The notes beneath the pieces were generated by a model that saw only the letters and a list, made by a program, of their open reading frames with translations, ran no database searches and was not told the DNA's origin. Below, in pieces: positions 8,725 to 18,700 of a stretch of 64,000 nucleotides of DNA. The stretch's first letter is position 1. Every line of letters begins with the position of its first letter. The stretch is from Phoma sp. XZ068 (taxonomy: Eukaryota; Ascomycota; Dothideomycetes; Pleosporales; Didymellaceae): contig RBKR01000011.1 in assembly GCA_004835665.1 (NCBI GenBank), positions 1-64,000 of the forward strand, given 5' to 3'. A program made the translations under genes and the position numbers.

Positions 8725-10518
8725 ATGTCACCATCTAATCTACCCTGGATCTCCGCGTTGGAAGATGCCGCCGAGCAATTCGATGGCGGGCCCCGGAGCT
8801 TCCCGCTAGCCAGCGAGTCGAGCTTTGCCCACAGGCTCGCATACGACCCGCCGAACCTGGACTACCGAAAGCTGTTTTGGAACAAGGCCACTGTCTCGGA
8901 CTCGCAGCGTGATGCTCTATTGCGCCCGCACAGCGCAGGCTGGCTGATTCCGGCCGAGACGAGTGTCTGCAAGCCTGTCTTTGTCGCCCACTCCGCGCTG
9001 TCGGCGATATGGCTGTTGAAGGAGACGCTCGACGAGGACGCGCTGCCTGCTGATGCTTGGGCCCGGCTGGTCTCTGCAGCGCAGGATCTTGCCAGCAGCC
9101 CGAGCGACGGCTTCCAGAAGGAACCCCCTTCAGCGCAGCGGCCCCGCGATTCCCCACCACCGTCGACAAAGCGTGCTGCTGCATCCAGCTCAGCGCGGCC
9201 GTTGAAGCGCCTCCGACAAGCCACCGAGCCTCCCAGCCCTGCGACGCCGCTGGAAGCAGAGGACGAAGCGGAGGAACCTGAGCAGCTTGCGCCGCCCTGC
9301 GAACCCGAGGCGGCCGAGGACCCCAAAGAGCCCGTCCATGGACAGGTTGGACAGGAGGAACCCGCCCAGATCACAAGCGTCTCTAACAAAAACCGCCGTG
9401 CTGAGCGGGAGCGCGCCAGGAAGCTGGAGCTCATACGAGCGCAGAAGAAACAGGACCTTGGGTTGGTACCGCCGCCCGACTCAGCGTCTCGCAGGGAACA
9501 CGGTGCCTATGCCTCCATCTCGCGGCAGGATGAGCCGTTCATCTCTTGGATCCTCAAGCAGCCGGTCGATGATGGCGACAACCTGTACAGCAGTGCCCCA
9601 GCGCCTTACCTGACAGCTTCTGGCATGCTCGACAAGGCCCGCTCCATCGGCAATAATACCTCCCAGGCCTCTGCGGCTGCCTTTCTGCGGAGCTGGCGCA
9701 CACAAGGTTCACCCTTTGCGCAGGAGTCCGTGGAGGATCGCCCGCCCGCTTCCTCGCGCACCCGCTGGTCGCTGTCGCAGAAGAGCAGTGCCTCGACGGT
9801 GCCGAAGAGCGCGCTCGCCTCCGCCTGGAGCCTGTGCGATCGCTACGAGCAGGAGCTGGATATCATCCATATCAAGTACCGCTGGGCCATGGCTTTCCTC
9901 GGCAAGGCGTACACCGAGAGGATGGACCAGATCAAGGAGCAAGACGTCGCCCGCAGCAGGGATGCCAAGAACCGAGGCGGCAGGGGCAAAGTCAGCTCCG
10001 AGGCCATGGACGCCCTGCTGCTGTCCGTCACCGCTACGTCGGGGCGTCAGCAGCGTCAGCGATTCAAGAAGCGGCTGCACCAAGCGCTCCGCTGGTACGA
10101 AGCAGCCAAGCAGCTTGGCTGGGGTATGCTCTGCCTGATGCCGCACGACATCATCTCCAACTCGTGGGTCGAGAACGATCTCCGCATCCCCTTCTGGCAC
10201 ATCTGGCTCACGTTGGTTGCGAAGGCGAATCCGGTGGCCCACAAAGCAAGCATGGCCTTGGACGCCTGGCTAGGCTCAGAAGGCATCTCTGGCGGATCCA
10301 TCAGCGAGAAGGCAACGCTGTCGATCGAGGCAAACACGCCGACATCAGCGACGCAAGTGGAGGAGATTGAAGACAGCGAGCTGGAAGACGGCGAAGATGG
10401 TGACAACCACAGCGTCAAGCCTGCGCCCTCCCAAAGGACTACAAACAGCCCTGCGGCCGCCCGTGCAATGCGCCAGCTTACCTTGATCGAGCTCTGTAAG
10501 CCTTTTGCAGGCACATAG
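8725..10518 (+). CDS. Unrecognised 597-aa protein divergent from the telomeric helicase
   Basis: Starts at ATG 8725, 213 bases from the helicase ATG and divergent, so the two probably share a promoter. I do not recognise the family. Residues 1-125 look globular. Residues 126-215 are a Pro/Glu/Ala-rich linker. Residues 222-243 form a very basic helix (KNRRAERERARKLELIRAQKK), a possible nuclear signal or nucleic-acid contact. Residues about 360-510 are helical and rich in Trp/Tyr/Arg, with a conserved-looking stretch from RQRFKKRLHQALRWYEAAKQ (444-463) to a WVEND near 481. An acidic tail spans about 545-560. The long uninterrupted frame, ordered composition and telomere-linked context argue for a real gene. 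A partner role with the helicase is inference only. Confidence 0.75.
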   Translation: MSPSNLPWISALEDAAEQFDGGPRSFPLASESSFAHRLAYDPPNLDYRKLFWNKATVSDSQRDALLRPHSAGWLIPAETSVCKPVFVAHSALSAIWLLKETLDEDALPADAWARLVSAAQDLASSPSDGFQKEPPSAQRPRDSPPPSTKRAAASSSARPLKRLRQATEPPSPATPLEAEDEAEEPEQLAPPCEPEAAEDPKEPVHGQVGQEEPAQITSVSNKNRRAERERARKLELIRAQKKQDLGLVPPPDSASRREHGAYASISRQDEPFISWILKQPVDDGDNLYSSAPAPYLTASGMLDKARSIGNNTSQASAAAFLRSWRTQGSPFAQESVEDRPPASSRTRWSLSQKSSASTVPKSALASAWSLCDRYEQELDIIHIKYRWAMAFLGKAYTERMDQIKEQDVARSRDAKNRGGRGKVSSEAMDALLLSVTATSGRQQRQRFKKRLHQALRWYEAAKQLGWGMLCLMPHDIISNSWVENDLRIPFWHIWLTLVAKANPVAHKASMALDAWLGSEGISGGSISEKATLSIEANTPTSATQVEEIEDSELEDGEDGDNHSVKPAPSQRTTNSPAAARAMRQLTLIELCKPFAGT

Positions 10519-11205
10519 TGTGCTGTAATCAATTGCTCTGTGCTGTGCATTTAGTGTGTTACTTTCTTGCGTTGGTGTTTACAGTGTTGATGTTCTGCTG
10601 TGTTGATGCAGTTGTTGTCCGCGCGCTAGCGCAACCCTAACCACAACATTAAACCCTACCCCCATGATTTACAAAGCCGATTTCGCTACAACTTGCACAG
10701 GTAATGCGGGTTATTGTCGCAAAACATATGTCCAAGTTTGAAGCAGATCCAATCTGTTGTTGCAGAACGACCGTAGTTGGGAGAAAAACCAACCGTACCC
10801 ATGATAAGATATCCGCGGCAAATCTGTAGCCCTGGTCCCTAACAAATCCGTACCCCTAAATCAACCATTGGAATGGTTGGCCTACCCATCTGGGTTAGAG
10901 TACTATATAGATCTATACAAAAGACTTGTGCTATCTATATTTGCGCGGAAGCGTAATATTGCGGCCGCGCGTTGACGTTTTGGGTGGAGGGGACGGGGAT
11001 CGATCAGCGGCAGTACCACTACCTACACCACCTACAGCACTATAATTCAAATATTTAGATTGCGAGCACCCAAAAATGTGTGCTCTAAGCTTGGCGGGCA
11101 ATTGTGTGAAGAGTCGCGCAGACTCTGCGTTGGCCACCAAATGCTCCGTCCAACGATCGTCCTGCATTTTGAATATAAGAGTTATTTCCTCCCACTGGTA
11201 GCACG
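10519..11205. other. Intergenic region with interstitial telomere motif
   Basis: No gene seen. At 10632-10660 lie CAACCCTAACC and TTAAACCCTACCC, degenerate telomere units in the terminal orientation, just beyond the 597-aa gene. This may mark the inner border of the subtelomeric module. The rest is unremarkable unique sequence. Confidence 0.7.
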
Positions 11206-12626
11206 TTATTTAATCTCAACCTCGCTCGTGACTATTATCTTCATTTCGTCGCTAGGTGATATTCCACCGGTACGCGTGCTCGCAATGTGGGCCAGGCGTT
11301 CGAACCGGTCGTCCCCATGGTTGTGCAAGACACTTTCAATGGTCTCCGCAGAAGTTCCATCTTGCTGCGGACATAAACTCTCCTCACTACTGACTCGAAT
11401 TGTCGTGGAGTACAGATTGAGGTTCCTCGAAGGTTTAGGCTTGGAGCCCACAGTATACACCTGTAGCTCTTTATCTCCGGATGCTTGTTCGTTTTCGAAC
11501 CGTCGAGGTGTCATTCGTGATACGTCCGACGATATATATGAGCTGTACTTGCCGATAATAACGCGCCAGAAGGGCCGTAGTGCAGGAAATGATCCCGCGG
11601 TGATTAAAACGTTGTTCTCGGTCCTGTCAAGGTCAGTCGGAAATATCCAAACTTGATAACCTGGACTTACAGATACCAGATTGTGATCTCTGACCATGAG
11701 TGGGTCATGTCTGCAACATTGGAGATGCTGCCCATCGCTATGATCTTCATGACGGTAGCAAACGTACCACTGTGGCTGTGAGTAGCTGCGCCGCTGTTGA
11801 ACTCAGTGTGCCTTACAGAATACTACCTCCCATCAAGATCACTAGGTTTCTTTTGTCCTTTCGCGAAATATTCAGAACTCGAATGATGAAGTACGGCATA
11901 ACAGCGCAGAAAATGTCCATTATGGCATTGTACGCTTGGGAATTTAGTACCTTCGTCGGTATCTTAGCAGGCACTCGAACGTACCTGAAACTGACTTTCC
12001 AATAACATCTAGTATAGCGGGGTTCAGGCAGGTGCCTTCCATCTGAGGTCTCCATGACTTTTGTACAGGCGAGCAGAAGAATATCATGATTGAGCATGAG
12101 AGAATGGAGCCTATCAGAAGGATGACTAGTGGTACGTATGCGATACACTTGTGCGATATACTTGCTGTGTGTCCTCGTATCTGGGCTGGTCAGCTTAGAG
12201 GAACTTGCTATTCATTGGTGCTTGTACTTACCCTCATCAATGCGATGATGATAGATGCTTTTGTGAAGAATGCGCTAACGATGGAGAAGCACGGCGCCAA
12301 TAGCACGTACATGATAGCCGCAGCCTGATCTTCTGGATCATTAATGTCCCATACATGCTGTCCGAGGCCATGTGCAGTGCCGGCTGTGACGAGCGACGTG
12401 CAAATTAAAGCAAATGCCTGACACCACAGTTAGTCCATTTGGGTGGTTTTGAGGATGTCAAGTCCGGAGTCAAGCTCACCAGACCAGCAACCATGCACCA
12501 GTCGTCCCAACCCAGGTTTGCTGTCACGACTCTTGTACGTGTATATGATCGCGCCACTACGAAAAGCGTCGAGATTGTAACAAGCGTCCATCCGACGACA
12601 TTGAGGACTCTTCGGTAATCATTCAT
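11206..12626 (-). CDS. Rhodopsin-like (SAT4-type) fungal integral membrane protein
   Basis: Multi-exon gene starting at ATG 12626. Exon 1 (12480-12626) gives a first membrane helix and the family hallmark GWDDWCMV. Exon 2 (12232-12417) adds GLGQHVWD and further helices. A third exon includes SCSIMIFFCSPVQKSW and EGTCLN, then DIFCAVMPYFIIRVL with a Lys/Arg loop. The last exons contain HSWSEITIWYL, an intron of about 50 bases, then the ITAGSFPALRPFW helix end. This is the layout of the fungal rhodopsin-like domain found in many seven-helix proteins of unknown ligand. Splice junctions between exons 2 and 3 and around 11980 are not resolved. It sits at the edge of the polyketide cluster, but membership is uncertain. 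Confidence 0.72.
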
Positions 12627-13353
12627 GTTGAGCGAATGAGAGCAAGGATGAAGTTGGAGGGTACTCAAGCATCACCTTAAGATTTTACGGAACAAAGCAT
12701 TGTCCAAATACTGACCCCACGAATGTTGGACCTCGAATAATAGGACGATCGATTGTTGCCGCGTCTCATCCAAGCACATGCTATAGCCTATGGCGTATGC
12801 AACACTGTCGCATCGCACTTTCCTGCTTTCCGCGAACCCTACAGGAGCATCCTTCGATATTTCTAAAAGTGTTCATGATTTGGTCGCCTCGGACTGTGCT
12901 GCAATCCTGCACGACGCTACGTTCGGCGCACTCATTCCGTTGCCGCACGCTCTCTTATTAAACACGATGAAAGACGGGCCGCAAGTCACAGCTCGTTAGT
13001 CGCTTATTTATCGTATCCGTTCGCTAATGCCAACGGGTCTTTTGCTCCGCCATTGACACCTGGGAAAAAAACCAAGCAGGAGTCGTTTCTTCCGAATGAA
13101 CCTGGATGCCCCACTCGCGTTCATCAAAGACCCTGGCCATGTTCCGATGCCAAGATCCGAGGGCTCGACCGTGCCTCTTCCATCGCTCGAGATCAGGTTA
13201 GATCCATGCACTGACCATAGTCCGCCCCACTCAGCCTCAAGGAGCGGGAGAGTTAGATGAAGCCCCGCCATCACGTTGTATCGTAGACGTAGATAAAGGT
13301 TAGGCACACCCACGCCTTAAGTGTATGGGTGCAATTTGCTTCAACCCAAGCCC
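12627..13353. other. Divergent intergenic region before the P450
   Basis: Presumed promoter region of the rhodopsin-like and P450 genes. I saw no repeat, RNA gene or credible open frame. Confidence 0.6.
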
Positions 13354-14950
13354 ATGGCGATGTTGTCACCAGCAGTTCTTTTTCTGATCAGTTTGCTGGC
13401 AACTTTGTCCTTGTGCGTTCGTAGACGACGAGATTCGAAGCTGCCTCCTGGGCCGCCGCGTCTGCCTATCCTTGGCAATCTACACCAGGCCCCTAAGGAG
13501 GCGGTGTGGATCACGTACCAGAAATGGGTCGAGCAGTATGGTCCTCTCGTGTATCTCAACTTTGGTGGCACAAACGTGCTTCTCATCGGAGACCATGAGG
13601 TGGCCAAAGATCTACTCGACAAGAAGGCCAATATTTACAGCAGTCGACCACGCATGGTAAGCCACGGTCACCCCAGTCTAGCAAGATCCAATACGAGGCT
13701 AATGTACACAGGTTATGGCACAAGAGTTGACGTGCAAGAGTAAGCACATCATGTTTAAGCCATTCGATGAAGACTTCCTGCTGCACCAGCGACTCGAGGC
13801 TCCAGTGCTCAGTCCACGCGCCTCAGCTTGCTACACGGCAATTCAAGATTTAGAAAGCAAGCAACTTCTGAACAATTTGCTTCATTCGAACGATTTCCCC
13901 ACGGAGTTCGAACGCTTTTCAGCGAGTATTGTATACTCGATCACTTTCGGCATGCGTATCATCACCGGCGAGGAATGGCAGCTCCAGACAAGCCATAAAT
14001 GCCTCAAGAACTTCACTATCGCTGGCCAAGTCGGCGCATGGATCGTCGATCTATTTCCAGCCCTCAATAATCTACCGGCGCCATTGACACCATGGAAGAA
14101 GACTGCAGAAACGTGGTACAACATGTGGACGAATCTTCACATGACAAACATGCAGGACGCTTTGAAGCGCGAGGGATGGAACTGGGCCAAAGAAATCAAC
14201 AATTCAAAAGAGGCAAAGAATCTGACCGCAACAGAGATATCGTGGGACCTCGGTGTTCTTTGTGATGCGGGAGTTGAGACGACGCAAGTGCAATTGCAGA
14301 TATTCATCCTCGCATGTGTCGCTTATCCAGAGTGGATCGCCACGGCGCAAAAGGAGCTCGATGAAGTGGTTGGCGCAGATCGCCTTCCTGGATTTGACGA
14401 TTTGAGCAACTTGCCCTATCTCCAGGCTGTAGTGGAGGAGAACTTTAGATGGCGCCACATTGCTCCCGCAGGAATCCCGCATGCAACCACTCAGGATGAT
14501 TACTACAAAGGTTACTTCATACCCAAGGGCTCAGTCGTAGTCCCCGTGTTCTCAGCAATGCGTCAAAACTCCAGCACTTTCCACTCGCCAGAAGTTTTTC
14601 GGCCGGAGCGCTGGATTGGCAAATCTCAGTCTAGTAACTTTGGGTATGGTCGACGAGTCTGCCCCGGAAGGTTCATCGCACGGAACTCTTTAGCAATAGC
14701 AATAGCAAGACTGCTGTGGGCCTTCAACATACGTTCCAAAGATGGCATGAAGATCAAGGTGTTAGAAGACATGTTCACCACTGGATTTGTGTCTGGACCA
14801 AAGCCATTTGTCGCTGTTTTCGAACCGAGGTCCAAGGAGCGCAAAGGGGTTATTGAGAGAGAGTTTAAGGCAGTCGATAAGGATATAGTAAACCTCTTGA
14901 ACAGGGTTAGGGAGAAGCAGGTCCAAGCCGGTCTAACTCCAAACGCCTAG
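13354..14950 (+). CDS. Cytochrome P450 monooxygenase
   Basis: Two exons, 13354-13656 and 13712-14950, give 513 aa. The in-frame ATG at 13354 precedes an N-terminal membrane anchor (about residues 5-22) and the Pro-rich hinge LPPGPPRLP. The I-helix oxygen motif is DAGVETT (286-292), the ExxR motif is ENFR (344-347), and the heme loop is FGYGRRVCPG with Cys418. All catalytic hallmarks are present and the length is normal. Overall it resembles the OrdA/CYP64-like group of microsomal P450s seen in aromatic polyketide pathways. It would hydroxylate or oxidatively rearrange the polyketide using a P450 reductase encoded elsewhere. It is separated from the synthase by an AT-rich block. Confidence 0.93.
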
Positions 14951-15704
14951 ACTAACCAAGTTGCTTTGGGGTCGGGCTTCCAACACTTATAGGTGCTCTA
15001 TTAGCGGCGGCCTTCTATATAGTTACTTATATTATATCACCTTCCGAATGTCTCCCAGACACCGCTTCGACCTCATTAAGTTTGTCTACATTCTTTTGCG
15101 CAATCTTGATTTTCCATGATAACATTTACGACTGCGTAGTGTGGTCAAAGGATTATATCTATGAATTCGTTTGCCCGGACTGATAGATACGGGGAATCGC
15201 AGTGATCATGATGGGAGCTCTTTTTAGTTTGTTCTACATTGTGCACTTGTCATTGGCAATCTGGAAACACAAACGATGGTTACCTTTTGTATTCGCTTTG
15301 TTTTAGACGACCGGATTGTTGGCTGAAGCGCGGCGCCTTTATAAAAGTGAGTTAGGATAGTTTAGAGTATTTAAAATATTAAAGTTATAAACTAAGAAAA
15401 ACTTATAAATACTTCTAAGGTTAGTTCTTATAAATAAGTACTAGTATAAAGAGGGTAGTATAGATACTTAGTAAAATACTATTATAGCTTAGTAGTAACC
15501 GTAGCTATATAGCCTAATAGTATCTATAGATATATAGTTTATTATAAATTAGGCCTATTAATTAGGCCTCTAATCTTTATAAGAAACTCTAATATAAAGT
15601 AATAATAGACTAGATTTACTATAAAAAGAGTCGAATTTATTACCTTATAATAGGTAGGGTAGATTTCACGCTAAACTCTAGGTAACTAATATCTATAAAA
15701 CTAT
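14951..15704. other. AT-rich, RIP-like block between P450 and synthase
   Basis: Bases about 15340-15715 are strongly AT-rich, dominated by TATA, TAGTA and AATA words with no open frame, as expected of a RIP-degraded repeat. The block reaches to within a few bases of the synthase stop codon. 14951-15340 holds nothing recognisable. Confidence 0.7.
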
Positions 15705-18700
15705 CTAATACGAAGAAATATAGGCCAAGGCTTTGTCCATTTCAGCCTGAAGAAGATGAACTTGCTCTGGTATAAGCAGCTCAAAATGATCACAACCGAC
15801 GGAAAAGACCGCGACGTCTCCTCCTGTGTACCTTTCCCATCCATTGGGGCCCAGGTTCTCCTTGCCCTTGTCCGGAACATGGCACGCAAACGTACCCAGC
15901 TTGGGGTCTTCCATGAAGCCTGGGTACGACCTGGTTGGTACGCCCTGGCTCTCCAGCTTCTGCATTCGGACAGTGTCATTCGTCATGCGGTTGACCAATC
16001 CTCGTTCCGCCCAGATGACTGCCGTCTTGGTGGGCCTCTCGGCCGTCGTCATCGGTGCCGGTGTGTACTCATTCATGGCGAGGAAGAACTGGCGCATGTG
16101 GTCGCGGCTGGACTCGAACGAACTCCATTGTCCGTCTCGGCTGACGATTCCCTCTAAGACGGCCTCGCTAACGTCGGCCTCAGCGAGCAGCTTGCCCTGG
16201 TCCATTACGCGCGACCGCGGGCAGGGCATGTCGATTAGAAGGAGGCCTTCGACCGTGTGCCCAGCGCGGGCCAGCTGGCGCGATATCTCGAAGGCGACGA
16301 AACAGCCGACAGAGTAGCCTCCGATCATGAAGGGACCCGTGGAGTGTGTCTTGACCAGCGCGTCGAAGACTAGCTTGGCCACACCCTCGATACCGACTTC
16401 GCTGTTCATGCGCGAGGGGCACCGGAGGTAGGGCGAGTCAACGCCATAGACAGGCTGGTTGGACTTGAAGGGCCGCAGGTGTATAAAGGACGCTACGGTT
16501 CCAGTCCCGTCAGGTATCAAGTACAGCGGAGTGTTGCCGGCCTCGGGCCTGCCCTGCAGCAGTGTGATCCTGACGCTGGGAGCCGGTCCTAGGGACGACA
16601 GGTCTTCCTTGTCAACGTGATCCAGGCTTGAAGCCGGGGTAACAGAGCCAGAGAGGTCGTCTGGGGTCATAGATAAAAGGCTATCGTCGTCACCCCTGGA
16701 AGCTGTCGCGCTGGTATCGTTGGTGTCAGCATCTTCCTGGACACTACCGCCAAATGCTCGTCGGAGGTCACCGATTGTGAGATACTCAAAGACAAAGGTC
16801 GCGGGGAGGTTGATACCCTTCTCCTTGACGGCGGCAACGATCTCGATGGCCATGATTGAATCGACGCCAATCTCGACTATCTCTGTGTGGTCAGTAAACT
16901 CGGAACGGTCGCATCCGGTGGCACTGGCTATACTGTCGAGGATAACCTGGAATACTCCATTGCTTGGAGTCTCCTCTTCCTTAACCTTGTCGTGCGCTTT
17001 ACTCTCCCGCTGTTGTTTCATCGGCACTGTGGCCATACCAGCAGCAGAGAGATTGTCATGAATCATGGCGGTTTTCTTGGTGGTGATCGAGGACACCGAC
17101 TTGGGAACCGCATTTTGTAGTCCTGCACCAGCAGCGTGTGGCTTTGTGCCGAGAATATAGCGCCAGGTGGTCCGCTTGAACTGTTGGTAGCGTAAGTCAA
17201 GGGCCTGCATGACGATCCTGGACGTCTGTGGGTCGAAGACATAGGCGGTACAGAAGGCCGTGGTCCCTTCCCAGCGCGAGATGCGCGTGTATGTTAGGTA
17301 CTCCTTTTCTGGCTGGATAGGGGCCAGTTGCTCGATGCTGTCGTAGCCCATGAGGGCATATGTCAGTTCCTGCGGCGTGTTCGGGTTCCCGTTCACCATG
17401 AAGCCTGCCAGATGCAGCAGAGCCTCGCCCCAGTATGGCGACGAAGTGAACCGCGTGCCCGTCGGGTCGGGCCGGATTTTGATCGTCGCGGCGGCTTCTT
17501 GGTAGTCGCTTGCCACGTACGCCTCCTGGACGCCGCGGAAATCGGGCGAGAACTCGACTGCATTGGCGAAGAGCGCGAAAAAGACATCGGGCAGCATCCG
17601 GTGGCCGCTACCCTCCTTGGAAAGCTTGATCCGCTCGTCCATCTTCGCCTTGATAAAGAAAGACACGCGGTCTAATTCTGCTTGGGCCTTGTCGGGGCTG
17701 CGATACTTGACGGTCACCGATCCGAGATCGTAGGATTCGCCGCTCTTGGAAGTGGCCTTGAACTTGGCCAAGACAACGTCGGCAGACGCGCTCTCCATGA
17801 TGGCCGTGGTCTGCAGGTCGCCATCGATACCGACAAGGTCCCTAGTGAGCGGGGCGAGCAGCTTGGGGTCGTGGAAGGTCAGGTGGGAGGCTGTCACGCC
17901 CGTCTTGCCGCCGCTGTACTCGAAGGCATACTTTGCCACCGTTGCAGCGGCGTCGCAAAAGACAGTTCCCGAAGCAAGCCCAATCTGTTGCATCCGGTGA
18001 CCGTCAATCACGCCCATGAAGCCATGATCCGAAATGCCAGCTCGGAAAGTAACTTGGATCTGGCCCGCAGGGGTCATGGCCTTGTGGACGAGGTATTGCG
18101 CCGTCGTGGTAAGGAAAGGCTCGGACGAAACTGAATTAGCAGCAGCGGCAGGAACCTGTTCGCCGCTCCTTTTATCGGTGTGCGTGATCCAGTAGTTCTT
18201 GACGTCCCACGCATAGGTCGGGAGCGCCAACAACTCGAGGTTGCTCTCATACGGCTCGTGCAGCGCGAGCCAGTCCACATCGATGCCACTTGTGTAGGCC
18301 GCCGTGAGGGTCTTGGAAATGGACGTCCAGTTGCTGCTATTTGCGTCGATGGTGTGGTTGATCCTGGTGGTTGGCGGTGAGAGTGTAGCCCGGACGAACG
18401 AGGTGCATACTGGGCCGGGACCGATCTCGAGCCAGAAAGGCTCGTCGTTCTTGAGCGCCAACTTCACAGCGTCAAGGGCCCCGTGGAAGTTGACCGCCTG
18501 CCGTGTCTGCTGCGCCATGTAATCTTCCCCGAAGACGCCGGGCACATCGACCACGGACGCAAGCAGCGTCGACGCCACGGGGATCTTGGGGGCCAGGTAA
18601 GTCACGCCGCTGGCGAGTGCCTTGTAGTCGGGCAGGATGGCGTCCATCTGAGCGGAGTGGAATGCGAACGGCATAGGTAGCATCTTAGTGCGTGTGTTGG

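Noticed and set aside
11206..12626. Rhodopsin-like gene as a pseudogene because of its scattered frames
   Set aside because: Consensus introns join most pieces, including the FPALRP end, without a frameshift; only two junctions remain unsettled.
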